Shown here piece after piece: positions 24,370 through 32,672 of a DNA stretch of 64,000 nucleotides (position 1 is its first letter; each line of letters begins with the position of its first letter). The notes under the pieces are model-generated. The model worked only from the letters and a program-made list of their open reading frames with translations. It was not told the DNA's origin and ran no database searches. The stretch spans positions 186,001-250,000 of the forward strand of contig JBCBVY010000003.1 of the NCBI GenBank assembly GCA_039817385.1. The letters run 5' to 3'. Origin of the DNA: JBCBCP01 sp039817385. GTDB taxonomy: Bacteria > Pseudomonadota > Alphaproteobacteria > Rhodobacterales > Rhodobacteraceae. The position numbers and the translations under genes were made by a program.

Positions 24370-25881
24370 ATGGGCATGACACACTTTATGTACCGCCTTG
24401 TTGCGACCGTGACCCTTTCCCTTGCTCTTGCCCTGCCGGCATCGGCGCAATTCGAATTTCAGGTCAGCGATCTGAGCCGCGCAGAAAAACGATTTCTGCA
24501 AGCGGCGCTTGCTTTGGAAGGGACGTATGATGCCGTGCTCGACGGCGCGTGGGGGCCAGCCAGCCGCGCCGCCCTGCGCAAGGCCGCACGCGCGCGCGGG
24601 GCGCGTGTTGCCGATGCGGACGCCGTTGGCGCGATTGCGCGTGATGCCGCGCGCATCCTGCGCGATGAAGGCTGGGGTGTGCTGCGCGAGCTGGGCGGAC
24701 GGGGCAGTTACCTCCTGCCGTTGGGCCGGATCGACACGCGCTTTTCGGGCGACGGCGATACGGTCTATGTCACCTCGGACGGGGCGCTGCGGGCGCGCGA
24801 TTTCACCTTGGGCTTTGGCGATGTGCGCATCGCACATGATCGCATTCGGGCGCAGATGAAGACGGGCGAAGACGCCTATGTGGTGGACCGCGACAGCTTT
24901 ATCGTCACCGCGGTCAGCCTGCAGGACGGGCGCCGTGCCTATTTGCGGTCGGACAGTGCGGGGGGCGGGCGCTGGGTGTCGGTGTTGATCGAATGGCGGC
25001 AGGGCAACCAGGTTGCGGCGCGCTCTGCCCGCCTGATCGCGGCAAGCATTCGGCTGGGCCAGCAAAGCTTGCCTGACCCCGGCCAAGGGGCGCTGCGCGC
25101 CGCGATGCGCGGCGAGCGGCCTGTAGCAGAGCCAGCGCCGGCGCGTCCCGTCAAGCCGGATGGCGGCAATGCGGCGGTTGAAGCGTTGCTTCGGCAGTTG
25201 CTGGCGGAGATTGGGCGCGGATCGGATCCCGTGCCGCCTGTTGAGCCCGAAAGCGGCATCCCGGATGCCCCCCAGACGCGGGCCGGTATCGGGTTTTACG
25301 TCAACAACACCGACTTTGTCATTCTGATCGATGTGCTGCGCGCATGCGGGCAGCGCGGGTTGGCGCTCACCGATGGCACACGGGCGCGGCGGCTTGACAA
25401 GGGCGGCGCGGGCGGCATGGCGATCATGACCAGCCGGAAGCGATCGGCCCATTGGTTCCCCGTAAGCGGCGGCGGTATCGACTTTGCCGCCCGCGATCTG
25501 CGTGCTGTGACAATTGCAAATGGTGGCTGGGCGGATGGCACCGGGCAGCAGGTCTTCCCCCGCTTTGTCAGCCGGGTTGCCGTGCCGGGGGCGGAGGGGC
25601 AGGTCTTTACCGGTCTGCCCGCGCTCAAGCGCCACCTTGGCGCGCCGATCCTTGACACAAACGGCGCTGTGGTCGGGGTGGCTGCAGGCGCGCCGCAGCT
25701 GGGCAATGTGCCCGAGCGGGTGCGCCGAGAGCTGCGCCGCATCTCGCGCGTGGTATCGACGCCGGGCTTGCCGCGGTTTCTGGCCAGCAACGGCGTGGTG
25801 TACCAGCGGACCGCGCCACGGGCGCGCACCTATACGCTGCAGCCTGAAAAGGCGCTTGTGCCGTTGAAGTGTCGGGACTAG
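24370..25881 (+). CDS. Secreted protein: peptidoglycan-binding-like plus inactive protease-like region
   Basis: 503 residues with a signal peptide (VTLSLALALPASA). Residues ~35-75 (SRAEKRFLQAALALEGTYDAVLDGAWGP, shown here in pieces) look like a PG_binding_1 three-helix module. The C-terminal ~200 residues resemble a trypsin fold: VNNTDFVILIDVLRACG... and KRHLGAPILDTNGAVVGVAAG, which aligns with the usual GDSGGP-VVGV region but lacks the nucleophile Ser. It is thus probably a non-catalytic, envelope-located binding protein. The start is uncertain (ATG at 24370, 24376 or 24388; no clear SD). Confidence 0.7.
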   Translation: MGMTHFMYRLVATVTLSLALALPASAQFEFQVSDLSRAEKRFLQAALALEGTYDAVLDGAWGPASRAALRKAARARGARVADADAVGAIARDAARILRDEGWGVLRELGGRGSYLLPLGRIDTRFSGDGDTVYVTSDGALRARDFTLGFGDVRIAHDRIRAQMKTGEDAYVVDRDSFIVTAVSLQDGRRAYLRSDSAGGGRWVSVLIEWRQGNQVAARSARLIAASIRLGQQSLPDPGQGALRAAMRGERPVAEPAPARPVKPDGGNAAVEALLRQLLAEIGRGSDPVPPVEPESGIPDAPQTRAGIGFYVNNTDFVILIDVLRACGQRGLALTDGTRARRLDKGGAGGMAIMTSRKRSAHWFPVSGGGIDFAARDLRAVTIANGGWADGTGQQVFPRFVSRVAVPGAEGQVFTGLPALKRHLGAPILDTNGAVVGVAAGAPQLGNVPERVRRELRRISRVVSTPGLPRFLASNGVVYQRTAPRARTYTLQPEKALVPLKCRD

Positions 25882-25884
25882 CAG

Positions 25885-25932
25885 TTTAGAATAGTTCCAA
25901 TCCTTGACAGAGGCGGGTGCGCTCCGCATATC
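25885..25932 (+). promoter_or_regulatory. nfuA promoter with Irr/ICE-like box
   Basis: TTTAGAA-TAG-TTCCAAT (25885-25901) is an imperfect 7-3-7 inverted repeat like the iron-control (Irr/ICE) box of Rhodobacterales. It is directly followed by TTGACA (25904-25909), a 17-nt spacer and CATATC (25927-25932). Iron-dependent control of the Fe-S scaffold gene is inferred. Confidence 0.55.
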
Positions 25933-25961
25933 TGACTGAAACGCTCAGGAGGCTGCTGCCC

Positions 25962-26525
25962 ATGTTCATCCAGACCGAATCGACGCCGAACCCCGCAACG
26001 CTGAAATTCCTGCCCGGTCAGACCGTGCTGGAGATGGGCACCGCCGACTTTCCAACGCACGAGGCCGGAGAGAAAAGCCCGCTTGCGGCGCGCATCTTTG
26101 CCGTCAGCGGCGTGGCGGGCGTGTTCTTTGGCGCCGACTTTGTCACCGTGACCAAGGAAGACGCGGTGGAGTGGGACCACATCAAGCCCGCAATCCTTGG
26201 CGCGATCATGGAGCATTACCAGTCTGGCGCGCCGGTTATGGCAGACGGCGCCGCGCAAGTGTCTGGTCATGCGGAAGGTGCGGAGGAAGACAAGGTGGTC
26301 GTTGGCCAGATCAAGGAACTGCTCGACACCCGCGTGCGCCCCGCGGTGGCGCAAGATGGCGGCGACATCACATTCCACGGCTTTGACCGCGGCGTGGTCT
26401 ACCTGCACATGCAGGGCGCCTGCGCGGGCTGCCCGTCTTCGACCTTGACGCTGAAAATGGGGATCGAGAACCTGCTGCGCCACTACATCCCCGAAGTGAC
26501 CGAGGTGCGGCCGGTTGCCGTCTGA
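25962..26525 (+). CDS. nfuA: NfuA-type Fe-S cluster scaffold/carrier
   Basis: 187 residues: Nfu_N domain (MFIQTESTPNPATLKFLPGQ...IFAVSGVAGVFFGADFVTVTK, ~1-90, described in parts) and C-terminal NifU domain with the cluster-binding CxxC in GACAGCPSSTLTLK (~150-163). It carries [4Fe-4S] clusters to apo-proteins. SD AGGAGG is 9 nt ahead of the ATG at 25962, and the promoter region above supports this start. Its end overlaps the next gene by 11 bp. Confidence 0.95.
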   Translation: MFIQTESTPNPATLKFLPGQTVLEMGTADFPTHEAGEKSPLAARIFAVSGVAGVFFGADFVTVTKEDAVEWDHIKPAILGAIMEHYQSGAPVMADGAAQVSGHAEGAEEDKVVVGQIKELLDTRVRPAVAQDGGDITFHGFDRGVVYLHMQGACAGCPSSTLTLKMGIENLLRHYIPEVTEVRPVAV

Positions 26526-26910
26526 CGCGCGCGGGCGCTGCTATTGCGGCGCCCATCACGTGCGCGCCACTGGCTTTTTGACGGCAGCGTATTGCCACTG
26601 CAGCGATTGTCGGCGGATCACCGGCGCGCCTGTGGCCGCGTTCGGGGCGTATGAGACGGTTGAGATCGCGCCGTCCGTTGAGTCGAAGAGCTTTGTCGCG
26701 GGCGTGGAGCGATGGGCTTGTCCGGAGTGCGGATCGGCGCTGGCCGCGACCTACGATTATCTGCCGGACCAGACCTATGTGCCCTTGGGCATTCTGGAGG
26801 ACCCGCCCGCGCCGCAGATGCATAGCCATACGGACAGTGCTGTCGCCTGGCTGCATATCGACGATGACCTGCCGCGGCACAGTGCGTCCGGGCGCGATGC
26901 GCTGCGATGA
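26515..26910 (+). CDS. GFA/Mss4-like zinc protein
   Basis: 131 residues of the glutathione-dependent formaldehyde-activating enzyme-like (DUF636) family. Zinc cysteines: CYCG near the N-terminus, YCHCSDCRR (~27-35) and ACPECGSAL (~70-78). Function of most members is unknown; the GFA name is not a proven activity. Only a TTG (26515) precedes the first motif in frame, inside nfuA, so translation coupling is likely. It overlaps tsaB by ATGA. Confidence 0.85.
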   Translation: MPSDARGRCYCGAHHVRATGFLTAAYCHCSDCRRITGAPVAAFGAYETVEIAPSVESKSFVAGVERWACPECGSALAATYDYLPDQTYVPLGILEDPPAPQMHSHTDSAVAWLHIDDDLPRHSASGRDALR

Positions 26911-27422
26911 TCGTGCTGGGCTTTGACACGTCCGGCCCGTGGTGCGCGGCCGCGGTGATGAATGGCGACGCGCTGCATGTGAAGGCCGAAGAAATGCCCC
27001 GCGGGCAGGCGGAGCGGCTGATGCCGTTGCTGGAGGAGGTTCTGGGCGCGGCGCGGCTTGGCTGGAGGGACGTCGAGCGGATCGGCGTCGGCGTCGGGCC
27101 AGGCAATTTCACTGGCATCCGGATCGGCGTGTCCGCGGCGCGCGGGCTGGCGCTGGGGTTGGACGTGCCGGTGCACGGCGTGACAGGCTTTGTGCAGCGC
27201 GGCGGCGGCACGGTTCCAGCACCGCGCGGACAGCACTACGCCGTGGTGGAGGGAACGCCCGCGTTGGTCGATGCGGCGGCTGGCCCGCAACCTGCGCCTG
27301 AAGCCTTGGCCGAAGCGATCGTTCAGGCCGTCAAGGCTGGCCAGGTTGTGCCCCCTGCCCCGCTTTATATCCGTCCGCCAGATGCCGCGCCCGCGCGGGA
27401 TGATGGGCTCAAGCTGTTGTGA
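26907..27422 (+). CDS. tsaB: tRNA threonylcarbamoyladenosine biosynthesis protein TsaB
   Basis: 171-residue ASKHA-fold protein, partner of TsaD in t6A modification of ANN-decoding tRNAs. Marks: VLGFDTSGPWCAAAV, GVGPGNFTGIRIGVSAARGLA and a C-terminal PPAPLYIRPPDA. It is short compared with E. coli TsaB (231), as the second half of the fold is reduced, a common alphaproteobacterial form. It overlaps the GFA gene and the acetyltransferase by 4 bp each. Confidence 0.93.
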   Translation: MIVLGFDTSGPWCAAAVMNGDALHVKAEEMPRGQAERLMPLLEEVLGAARLGWRDVERIGVGVGPGNFTGIRIGVSAARGLALGLDVPVHGVTGFVQRGGGTVPAPRGQHYAVVEGTPALVDAAAGPQPAPEALAEAIVQAVKAGQVVPPAPLYIRPPDAAPARDDGLKLL

Positions 27423-27850
27423 AGGCCGAGGCGCTGGCCGCGCTGCATGTTGCGGCCTTTGGGAAGGCGGGATGGTCGGCGACTGCAATCGGAGAGATGT
27501 TGGCGCGGCCCGCGGTGCGGGTGCTGCAGCGACCCGGAGGTTTTCTGATGGCGCAGGTCATTGCGCCCGAAGCCGAGATCCTGACTCTGGCCGTAGACCC
27601 CGCGCGGCAGCGGCAGGGAGTTGCGGGGGGCTTGGTAAAGGACCTGCTGGCCCTGCCTGAAGTCGAAACAGCTTTCCTTGAGGTGGCCGAGGACAACGCC
27701 GCGGCGCGCGCCCTTTATACCGCCTGCGGCTTTGCCGAGACGGGGCGGCGGCGCGGCTACTACGCGCGCGCGGGCGGCGCGGTGGACGCGGTGCTGATGG
27801 GCTGGGCGCGCGGCGCCCCTGTCCTAGCGTCAGCGCGTGGAATCGGTTGA
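27419..27850 (+). CDS. RimI-like GNAT N-acetyltransferase
   Basis: 143 residues with the GNAT core: ILTLAVDPARQRQGVAGGLVKDLL (acetyl-CoA loop Q/R-x-x-G-x-A/G) and FLEVAEDNAAARALYTACGFAETGRRRGYY. The tsaB-rimI order is conserved in many bacteria, which supports ribosomal protein S18 N-acetyltransferase, but RimI identity is inferred. Start is GTG at 27419 in a GTGA overlap with tsaB. Confidence 0.88.
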   Translation: MKAEALAALHVAAFGKAGWSATAIGEMLARPAVRVLQRPGGFLMAQVIAPEAEILTLAVDPARQRQGVAGGLVKDLLALPEVETAFLEVAEDNAAARALYTACGFAETGRRRGYYARAGGAVDAVLMGWARGAPVLASARGIG

Positions 27851-27875
27851 CCCTCCTGCGCTAATCACGCCTAAA
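27847..27875 (+). promoter_or_regulatory. Possible promoter of the BMP importer
   Basis: TTGACC (27847-27852), 17-nt spacer, CCTAAA (27870-27875), about 75 bp ahead of the binding-protein ATG. Moderate match to the sigma-70 consensus only. Confidence 0.35.
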
Positions 27876-27950
27876 TGCTGCGCATCCGCAGCGGGGAAAG
27901 CCCCAGAGCATCCTGGTGCCCGCGCCCTGCCACCAACACGGGAGAAACCA

Positions 27951-28949
27951 ATGACCTTTATGAAATCCATCCTCGGCACGGCCGCGGCCCTCGCGCTTAG
28001 CGCGGGTGCATCGCTGGCCGAACCGGCGCTGATCTTTGACCTTGGCGGCAAGTTCGACAAGTCGTTCAACGAGGCCGCGCATAACGGCGCGACCCGCTGG
28101 GCCGAAGAAACCGGCGGCACCTACCGCGAGATCGAACTGCAGTCCGAAGCCCAGCGCGAACAGGCGCTGCGCCGCTTCGCCGAGGCTGGCCTGAACCCGA
28201 TCATCACGATGGGCTTTGCGATGGCGGACCCGCTGGCCTCCGTGGCCGCGGACTATCCAGACACGAAGTTCGTCGCGGTCGACGTCACGTGGCTGGATGC
28301 GCCGAACGTGCGCCAGATCGGCTTTGCCGAGCATGAGGGCAGCTACCTTGTCGGCATGATGGCCGCGATGGCGTCTGAAACGGACACGGTTGGCTTTATC
28401 GGCGGCATGGACATCCCGCTGATCCGCCACTTTGGCTGCGGCTATGCGCAGGGCGTCAAGGCGGTGAACCCCGAGGCGACCGTGATCGCCAACATGACCG
28501 GCACGACGCCCAGCGCGTGGAATGACCCGGTGAAGGGCTCCGAGCTGACGAAATCCCAGATCAGCCAGGGCGCCGACGTGATCTATGCCGCGGCGGGCGG
28601 CACGGGCGTGGGTGTGCTGCAAACCGCCGCTGACGAGGGCAAGCTCTCCATCGGGGTGGACAGCAACCAGAACTACCTGCACCCGGGCTCCGTCCTGACG
28701 TCGATGCTCAAGCGCGTGGACGTGGCCGTCTATGACGCGATGACGGCGGGCACCGATCTTGAGACGGGCGTGTTCAACATGGGCCTTGCCGAAGAAGGCG
28801 TGGGCTATGCGCTGGACGAGTTCAACGCGTCGCTGGTCAGCGATGAGATGAAGGCCGCCGTGGACGCCGCGCGCCAGCAGATCATCGACGGCACGCTCAA
28901 CGTCGCGTCCTACTACACCAACGACAGCTGCCCGGTTCTGGACTTCTGA
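27951..28949 (+). CDS. BMP-family nucleoside/purine ABC transporter substrate-binding protein
   Basis: 332 residues: signal peptide MKSILGTAAALALSAGASLA, then a PBP fold of the basic membrane protein (Med/PnrA-like) family with FDLGGKFDKSFNEAAHNGA, GFAEHEGSYLVGMMAA, VGFIGGMDIPLI and GVGVLQTAADEG. These proteins bind nucleosides or related purines. SD GGGAG precedes the ATG at 27951. The cognate ATPase and permeases begin at 29979, beyond an intrinsic terminator and an inverted hydrolase gene, so expression of the binding protein is uncoupled from them. Confidence 0.92.
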   Translation: MTFMKSILGTAAALALSAGASLAEPALIFDLGGKFDKSFNEAAHNGATRWAEETGGTYREIELQSEAQREQALRRFAEAGLNPIITMGFAMADPLASVAADYPDTKFVAVDVTWLDAPNVRQIGFAEHEGSYLVGMMAAMASETDTVGFIGGMDIPLIRHFGCGYAQGVKAVNPEATVIANMTGTTPSAWNDPVKGSELTKSQISQGADVIYAAAGGTGVGVLQTAADEGKLSIGVDSNQNYLHPGSVLTSMLKRVDVAVYDAMTAGTDLETGVFNMGLAEEGVGYALDEFNASLVSDEMKAAVDAARQQIIDGTLNVASYYTNDSCPVLDF

Positions 28950-28970
28950 ACCGGCTGATCTGACGACACG

Positions 28971-29004
28971 GGGCCGCGCCGGTTTCCTCGGCGCGGCCCT
29001 TTTT
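28971..29004 (+). terminator. Intrinsic terminator of the BMP gene
   Basis: An 11-bp perfect GC stem GGGCCGCGCCG/CGGCGCGGCCC (28971-28981 with 28989-28999), 7-nt loop and TTTTT. It also lies just behind the end of the converging hydrolase gene. Confidence 0.9.
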
Positions 29005-29026
29005 CGTTGCCGAACGAGCCAGGTTC

Positions 29027-29758
29027 CTACCTGTGCCAATGCGCCTTGAGATGCGCGGCAAAGGCCTCGGGTCGTTCACAAATCCCCCAGTGGCCCACCC
29101 CTTGTTCGACCCGCAGCGGCAAGCTCCACCGGTCGCTGAAAGTCTGCGCCACCTGCACCGGCACATAGGGATCATTTTCGCCCCACAGGATCAGGCCCCG
29201 ATCAGCGATGCCTGCAAAGTCCAGGTTCCAGGCGGATGTGTCCTTTGCCGAACGGTACAGCCTTAGGATCGCGCTCTTCATATGCGTGTCTATGCGCGGC
29301 GCCTCGTGCGCCGCGATGTCGGGGGGCATGCCATTCGCAACAAGGCTCTTGCGGAACGCCCCAGCCACGGCCACGCGCATAAACAGCTCGCCGATGATGG
29401 GTGTCTGCCAAATCCGCGCCATACGGTGCCATTCAAAGCTGGGCTCGGGCGCAGCGTTGACAAGTGTCCACGTTCGTACCGTTTCTGGGCGTCGCTGCGC
29501 TGCGACCGCTGCAATGGGCGCGCCCCAATCGTGCCCCACCAGATCAACTGGCCCGTGCGCGGCTGACGCCTCTTCCAGCAGGGTAGCCGCCCAATCGACA
29601 TAAGCCTCACGTGTTGCATCGAAGGACCCCAGCGGCGTGGCGTTGAAACCCGGCATGGTCGGTGCCAAATAGTCGCCGTCCACAAGACCCAAGGCACCGA
29701 TCAGCGGTGTCCACATGAAGCTCGTGTCGGGAACGCCGTGGATGAAGACAATCATCAT
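29027..29758 (-). CDS. Alpha/beta hydrolase with Asp nucleophile (epoxide hydrolase/dehalogenase-like)
   Basis: 243 residues, no signal. HGVPDTSFMW holds the oxyanion-hole HGxP motif, VGHDWGAPIA the nucleophile elbow with Asp (rather than Ser), ILWGENDPYVP the acid region and GVGHWGICERPE the catalytic His. An Asp nucleophile points to epoxide hydrolase, haloalkane or fluoroacetate dehalogenase activity. It is inserted in opposite orientation inside a nucleoside importer locus. GC content around it and its upstream region (29740-29980) looks lower than the surroundings, hinting at acquisition. Confidence 0.85.
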   Translation of the reverse strand: MMIVFIHGVPDTSFMWTPLIGALGLVDGDYLAPTMPGFNATPLGSFDATREAYVDWAATLLEEASAAHGPVDLVGHDWGAPIAAVAAQRRPETVRTWTLVNAAPEPSFEWHRMARIWQTPIIGELFMRVAVAGAFRKSLVANGMPPDIAAHEAPRIDTHMKSAILRLYRSAKDTSAWNLDFAGIADRGLILWGENDPYVPVQVAQTFSDRWSLPLRVEQGVGHWGICERPEAFAAHLKAHWHR

Positions 29759-29978
29759 TGCACCTATTCATGCTGTCATTGTTCACGACCAACATACCGC
29801 TTCCTGCGGCGCGGGTTAGCTATTTGCGCTGCCGGGCGGGAAGAAAGGCCGACCGCCGCGAGCGTGTGCCCGTCGACGCGTCACCGCTCGGTTCACGCCG
29901 AAAATTCCGTGTCGTCAGGACTCGTCAATTCGGCAAAGCTCTGTAAAACTTCTTCGAACTTCAGGCGGGGTAACACGA

Positions 29979-31574
29979 ATGCCAGAGCAGGCTCCGGCGA
30001 TTGAGCTCAGAGGTATCTCCAAGGCGTTTGGCCCTGTGCAGGCCAACAAGGATATCTCGATCCGGGTGATGCCCGGCACGATCCACGGGATCATCGGCGA
30101 AAATGGCGCGGGCAAGTCCACGTTGATGAGCATCCTGTACGGCTTTTATAAGGCGGATGCGGGCGAGATTTTCGTTTCAGGCCAGCGGGTTACCATCCCC
30201 GACAGCCAGGCCGCGATTGCTGCAGGCATCGGCATGGTGTTCCAGCACTTCAAGCTCGTGGAGAATTTCTCCGTGCTGGAAAATATCATTCTGGGCGCCG
30301 AGGATGGCGGGCTGCTGCGCCCCTCCCTCGCCAAGGCCCGCAAGACACTGGTGGAGCTGGCCGCGGAATACGAGCTGAACGTCGAGCCGGATGCGCTGAT
30401 CGAGGATATCGGCGTCGGGATGCAGCAGCGGGTTGAGATCCTAAAGGCGCTCTACCGGCAGGCGGACATCCTGATCCTGGACGAGCCGACCGGTGTACTG
30501 ACGCCCGCCGAGGCGGATCAGCTGTTTCGCATCCTGGATCGGCTGCGCAGCGAGGGGAAGACGATCATCCTGATCACCCACAAGCTGCGCGAGATCATGG
30601 AGGCGACCGACACCGTGAGCGTCATGCGCCGCGGTGAGATGACGGCGACGGTGAAAACCTCCGAGACCTCCCCCGAAGAGCTGGCGGAGCTGATGGTGGG
30701 CCGCAAGGTGCTCTTGCGCGTGGACAAAAGCCCGGCCAAGCCGGGCGACGTCGTGCTAGACGTGGAGGACCTGCGCGTTGTCGACGCGCAGGGCGTCGCG
30801 CGGCTCAAAGGCATCGACCTGCAGGTGCGCGCGGGCGAGATCCTTGGGATTGCGGGCGTGGCAGGCAATGGCCAGTCGGAACTGCTTGAGGTTTTGGGCG
30901 GGTACATGGAGGCGACGGGCACGGTGCGCGTGAACGGGCAAGACCTGGGCCTAACAGGCCGCAGCGCGACTGGCCGAACCCGGCGCGCCCGCGGCATCGC
31001 CCATGTGCCGGAGGATCGGCAGCGCGAAGGGCTGATCATGGATTTTGCCGCGTGGGAGAACACTGCCTTCGGCTACCACCGTGACGACGCCTACACGTCG
31101 GGGATTCTGAGCAACAACGCGGCGATCAAGACAGACACGCAGGCGAAGATGGACCGCTTTGACGTGCGCCCGCCGAACCCACGCCTCGCGGCCAAGAATT
31201 TCTCTGGCGGGAACCAGCAGAAGATCGTGCTCGCCCGCGAGATCGAGCGGAACCCGGACCTTTTGCTGGTGGGCCAGCCCACACGCGGGGTCGACATCGG
31301 GGCCATCGAATTCATCCACCAACAGATCGTCGCCTTGCGCGATGCGGGTAAAGCGATCTTGCTTGTCAGTGTGGAGCTGGAGGAAATCCTCGGCCTGTCG
31401 GACCGCGTGGCCGTCATGTTCGATGGGCAAATCATGGGCGTGCGCGACGCCTCGGCGACGGATGAGAAAGAGCTGGGCCTGATGATGGCGGGCATCACCG
31501 ACACGGACACGCCGCATTCGGTGGCCGAGATTGAAGCCAACCTCGCCCATGTGGGCGACACGCGGGAGGTCTGA
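29979..31574 (+). CDS. Nucleoside-type ABC transporter, dual ATPase subunit
   Basis: 531 residues with two ABC domains, as in YufO/NupA-type and sugar (RbsA-like) importers. Domain 1: Walker A GENGAGKST (~47-55), signature IGVGMQQRVEIL and Walker B ILILDEPT. Domain 2: degenerate Walker A GVAGNGQSE, signature FSGGNQQKIVLARE and Walker B LLLVGQPTRG, the usual arrangement with a catalytically weak second site. The two permeases follow with tiny spacers. It works with the BMP-type binding protein at 27951. Confidence 0.93.
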   Translation: MPEQAPAIELRGISKAFGPVQANKDISIRVMPGTIHGIIGENGAGKSTLMSILYGFYKADAGEIFVSGQRVTIPDSQAAIAAGIGMVFQHFKLVENFSVLENIILGAEDGGLLRPSLAKARKTLVELAAEYELNVEPDALIEDIGVGMQQRVEILKALYRQADILILDEPTGVLTPAEADQLFRILDRLRSEGKTIILITHKLREIMEATDTVSVMRRGEMTATVKTSETSPEELAELMVGRKVLLRVDKSPAKPGDVVLDVEDLRVVDAQGVARLKGIDLQVRAGEILGIAGVAGNGQSELLEVLGGYMEATGTVRVNGQDLGLTGRSATGRTRRARGIAHVPEDRQREGLIMDFAAWENTAFGYHRDDAYTSGILSNNAAIKTDTQAKMDRFDVRPPNPRLAAKNFSGGNQQKIVLAREIERNPDLLLVGQPTRGVDIGAIEFIHQQIVALRDAGKAILLVSVELEEILGLSDRVAVMFDGQIMGVRDASATDEKELGLMMAGITDTDTPHSVAEIEANLAHVGDTREV

Positions 31575-31577
31575 GCG

Positions 31578-32672
31578 ATGGACGTGATGCCGAAATGGGC
31601 CGAGGTGATCCTCGTGCCGCTGATTTCCCTGCTGATCGCCGCGGTCTTGTCGGCGCTGACGATCCTCGCGATTGGCGAAGACCCGGTGGAGGCCGTGCGG
31701 CTGATGGTCACCGGCGCGTTGGGCAGCACCTATGGCTGGGGCTACACGCTTTATTACGCGACGAATTTCATCTTTACCGGGCTGGCGGTGGCGGTGGCCT
31801 TCCACGCGGGGCTTTTCAACATCGGCGGCGAGGGGCAGGCGATGCTGGGGGGCCTCGGGGTCGCGCTAGTCTGCCTTTACATCCCGTGGCCGCATTGGAG
31901 CATCGCGCTGATCGCCGCAACACTGGGCGCGGGGCTGTTTGGGGCCATCTGGGCGGCGATCCCCGGCTATTTGCAGGCGGCGCGGGGCAGCCATGTTGTG
32001 ATCACGACGATCATGTTCAACTTCATCGCCTCCTCGCTCATCATTTTTGTGGTCAACACGTTCCTCAAGCCGCGCGGCTCGCAAGATCCGGCCTCTGCCT
32101 CCTTCCCCGACGCGGTGCATCTGCCGACCCTGCACGAAATGCTCGCCCCGCTGGGTATCGCGTTCAGCCGGGCGGCGCCCGCGAACGTGTCCCTGCTGGT
32201 GGCACTGGTGGCCTGCGTGCTGGTCTGGCTGCTGATCTGGCGCACGCCTCTGGGGCTTGAGATCCGCAGTTTTGGCAAGTCCCAGCGCGCGGCGCGCTAC
32301 GCTGGGATCGGCGCGGTGCGGATCACGATGATCGCGATGATCATCTCGGGCGCGCTGGCGGGCATGATGGGCATTAACAACGTGATGGGCGAGGCGGAAC
32401 GGCTGGTTCTGAACGCGACCGAAGGCGCTGGGTTCATCGGCATTGCCGTGGCGCTGATGGGGCGGAACCACCCCGTCGGGATCGTGCTGGCCGGGCTGCT
32501 GTTCGGCTTTCTGGTGCAGGGCGGCGCGGAGCTGGCGCTGTGGACGTCGATCCCGGTGCAGCTGATCATCGTGATTCAGGCGCTGGTGATCCTGCTGACG
32601 GGTGCGCTGGACAATATGGTGCGGATGCCGCTTGAGCGGGTGTTCCTCGCCCTCCGGACGGAGCGGAGCTGA
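31578..32672 (+). CDS. Nucleoside-type ABC transporter permease 1
   Basis: 364-residue BPD_transp_2 (LIV-H/RbsC-like) permease with about ten helices; FHAGLFNIGGEGQAMLGG and the EAA-like stretch ARYAGIGAVRITM are typical of YufP-like subunits. ATG 3 bp after the ATPase stop; its TGA overlaps the next ATG by 1 nt (TGATG at 32670-32674). Confidence 0.93.
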   Translation: MDVMPKWAEVILVPLISLLIAAVLSALTILAIGEDPVEAVRLMVTGALGSTYGWGYTLYYATNFIFTGLAVAVAFHAGLFNIGGEGQAMLGGLGVALVCLYIPWPHWSIALIAATLGAGLFGAIWAAIPGYLQAARGSHVVITTIMFNFIASSLIIFVVNTFLKPRGSQDPASASFPDAVHLPTLHEMLAPLGIAFSRAAPANVSLLVALVACVLVWLLIWRTPLGLEIRSFGKSQRAARYAGIGAVRITMIAMIISGALAGMMGINNVMGEAERLVLNATEGAGFIGIAVALMGRNHPVGIVLAGLLFGFLVQGGAELALWTSIPVQLIIVIQALVILLTGALDNMVRMPLERVFLALRTERS

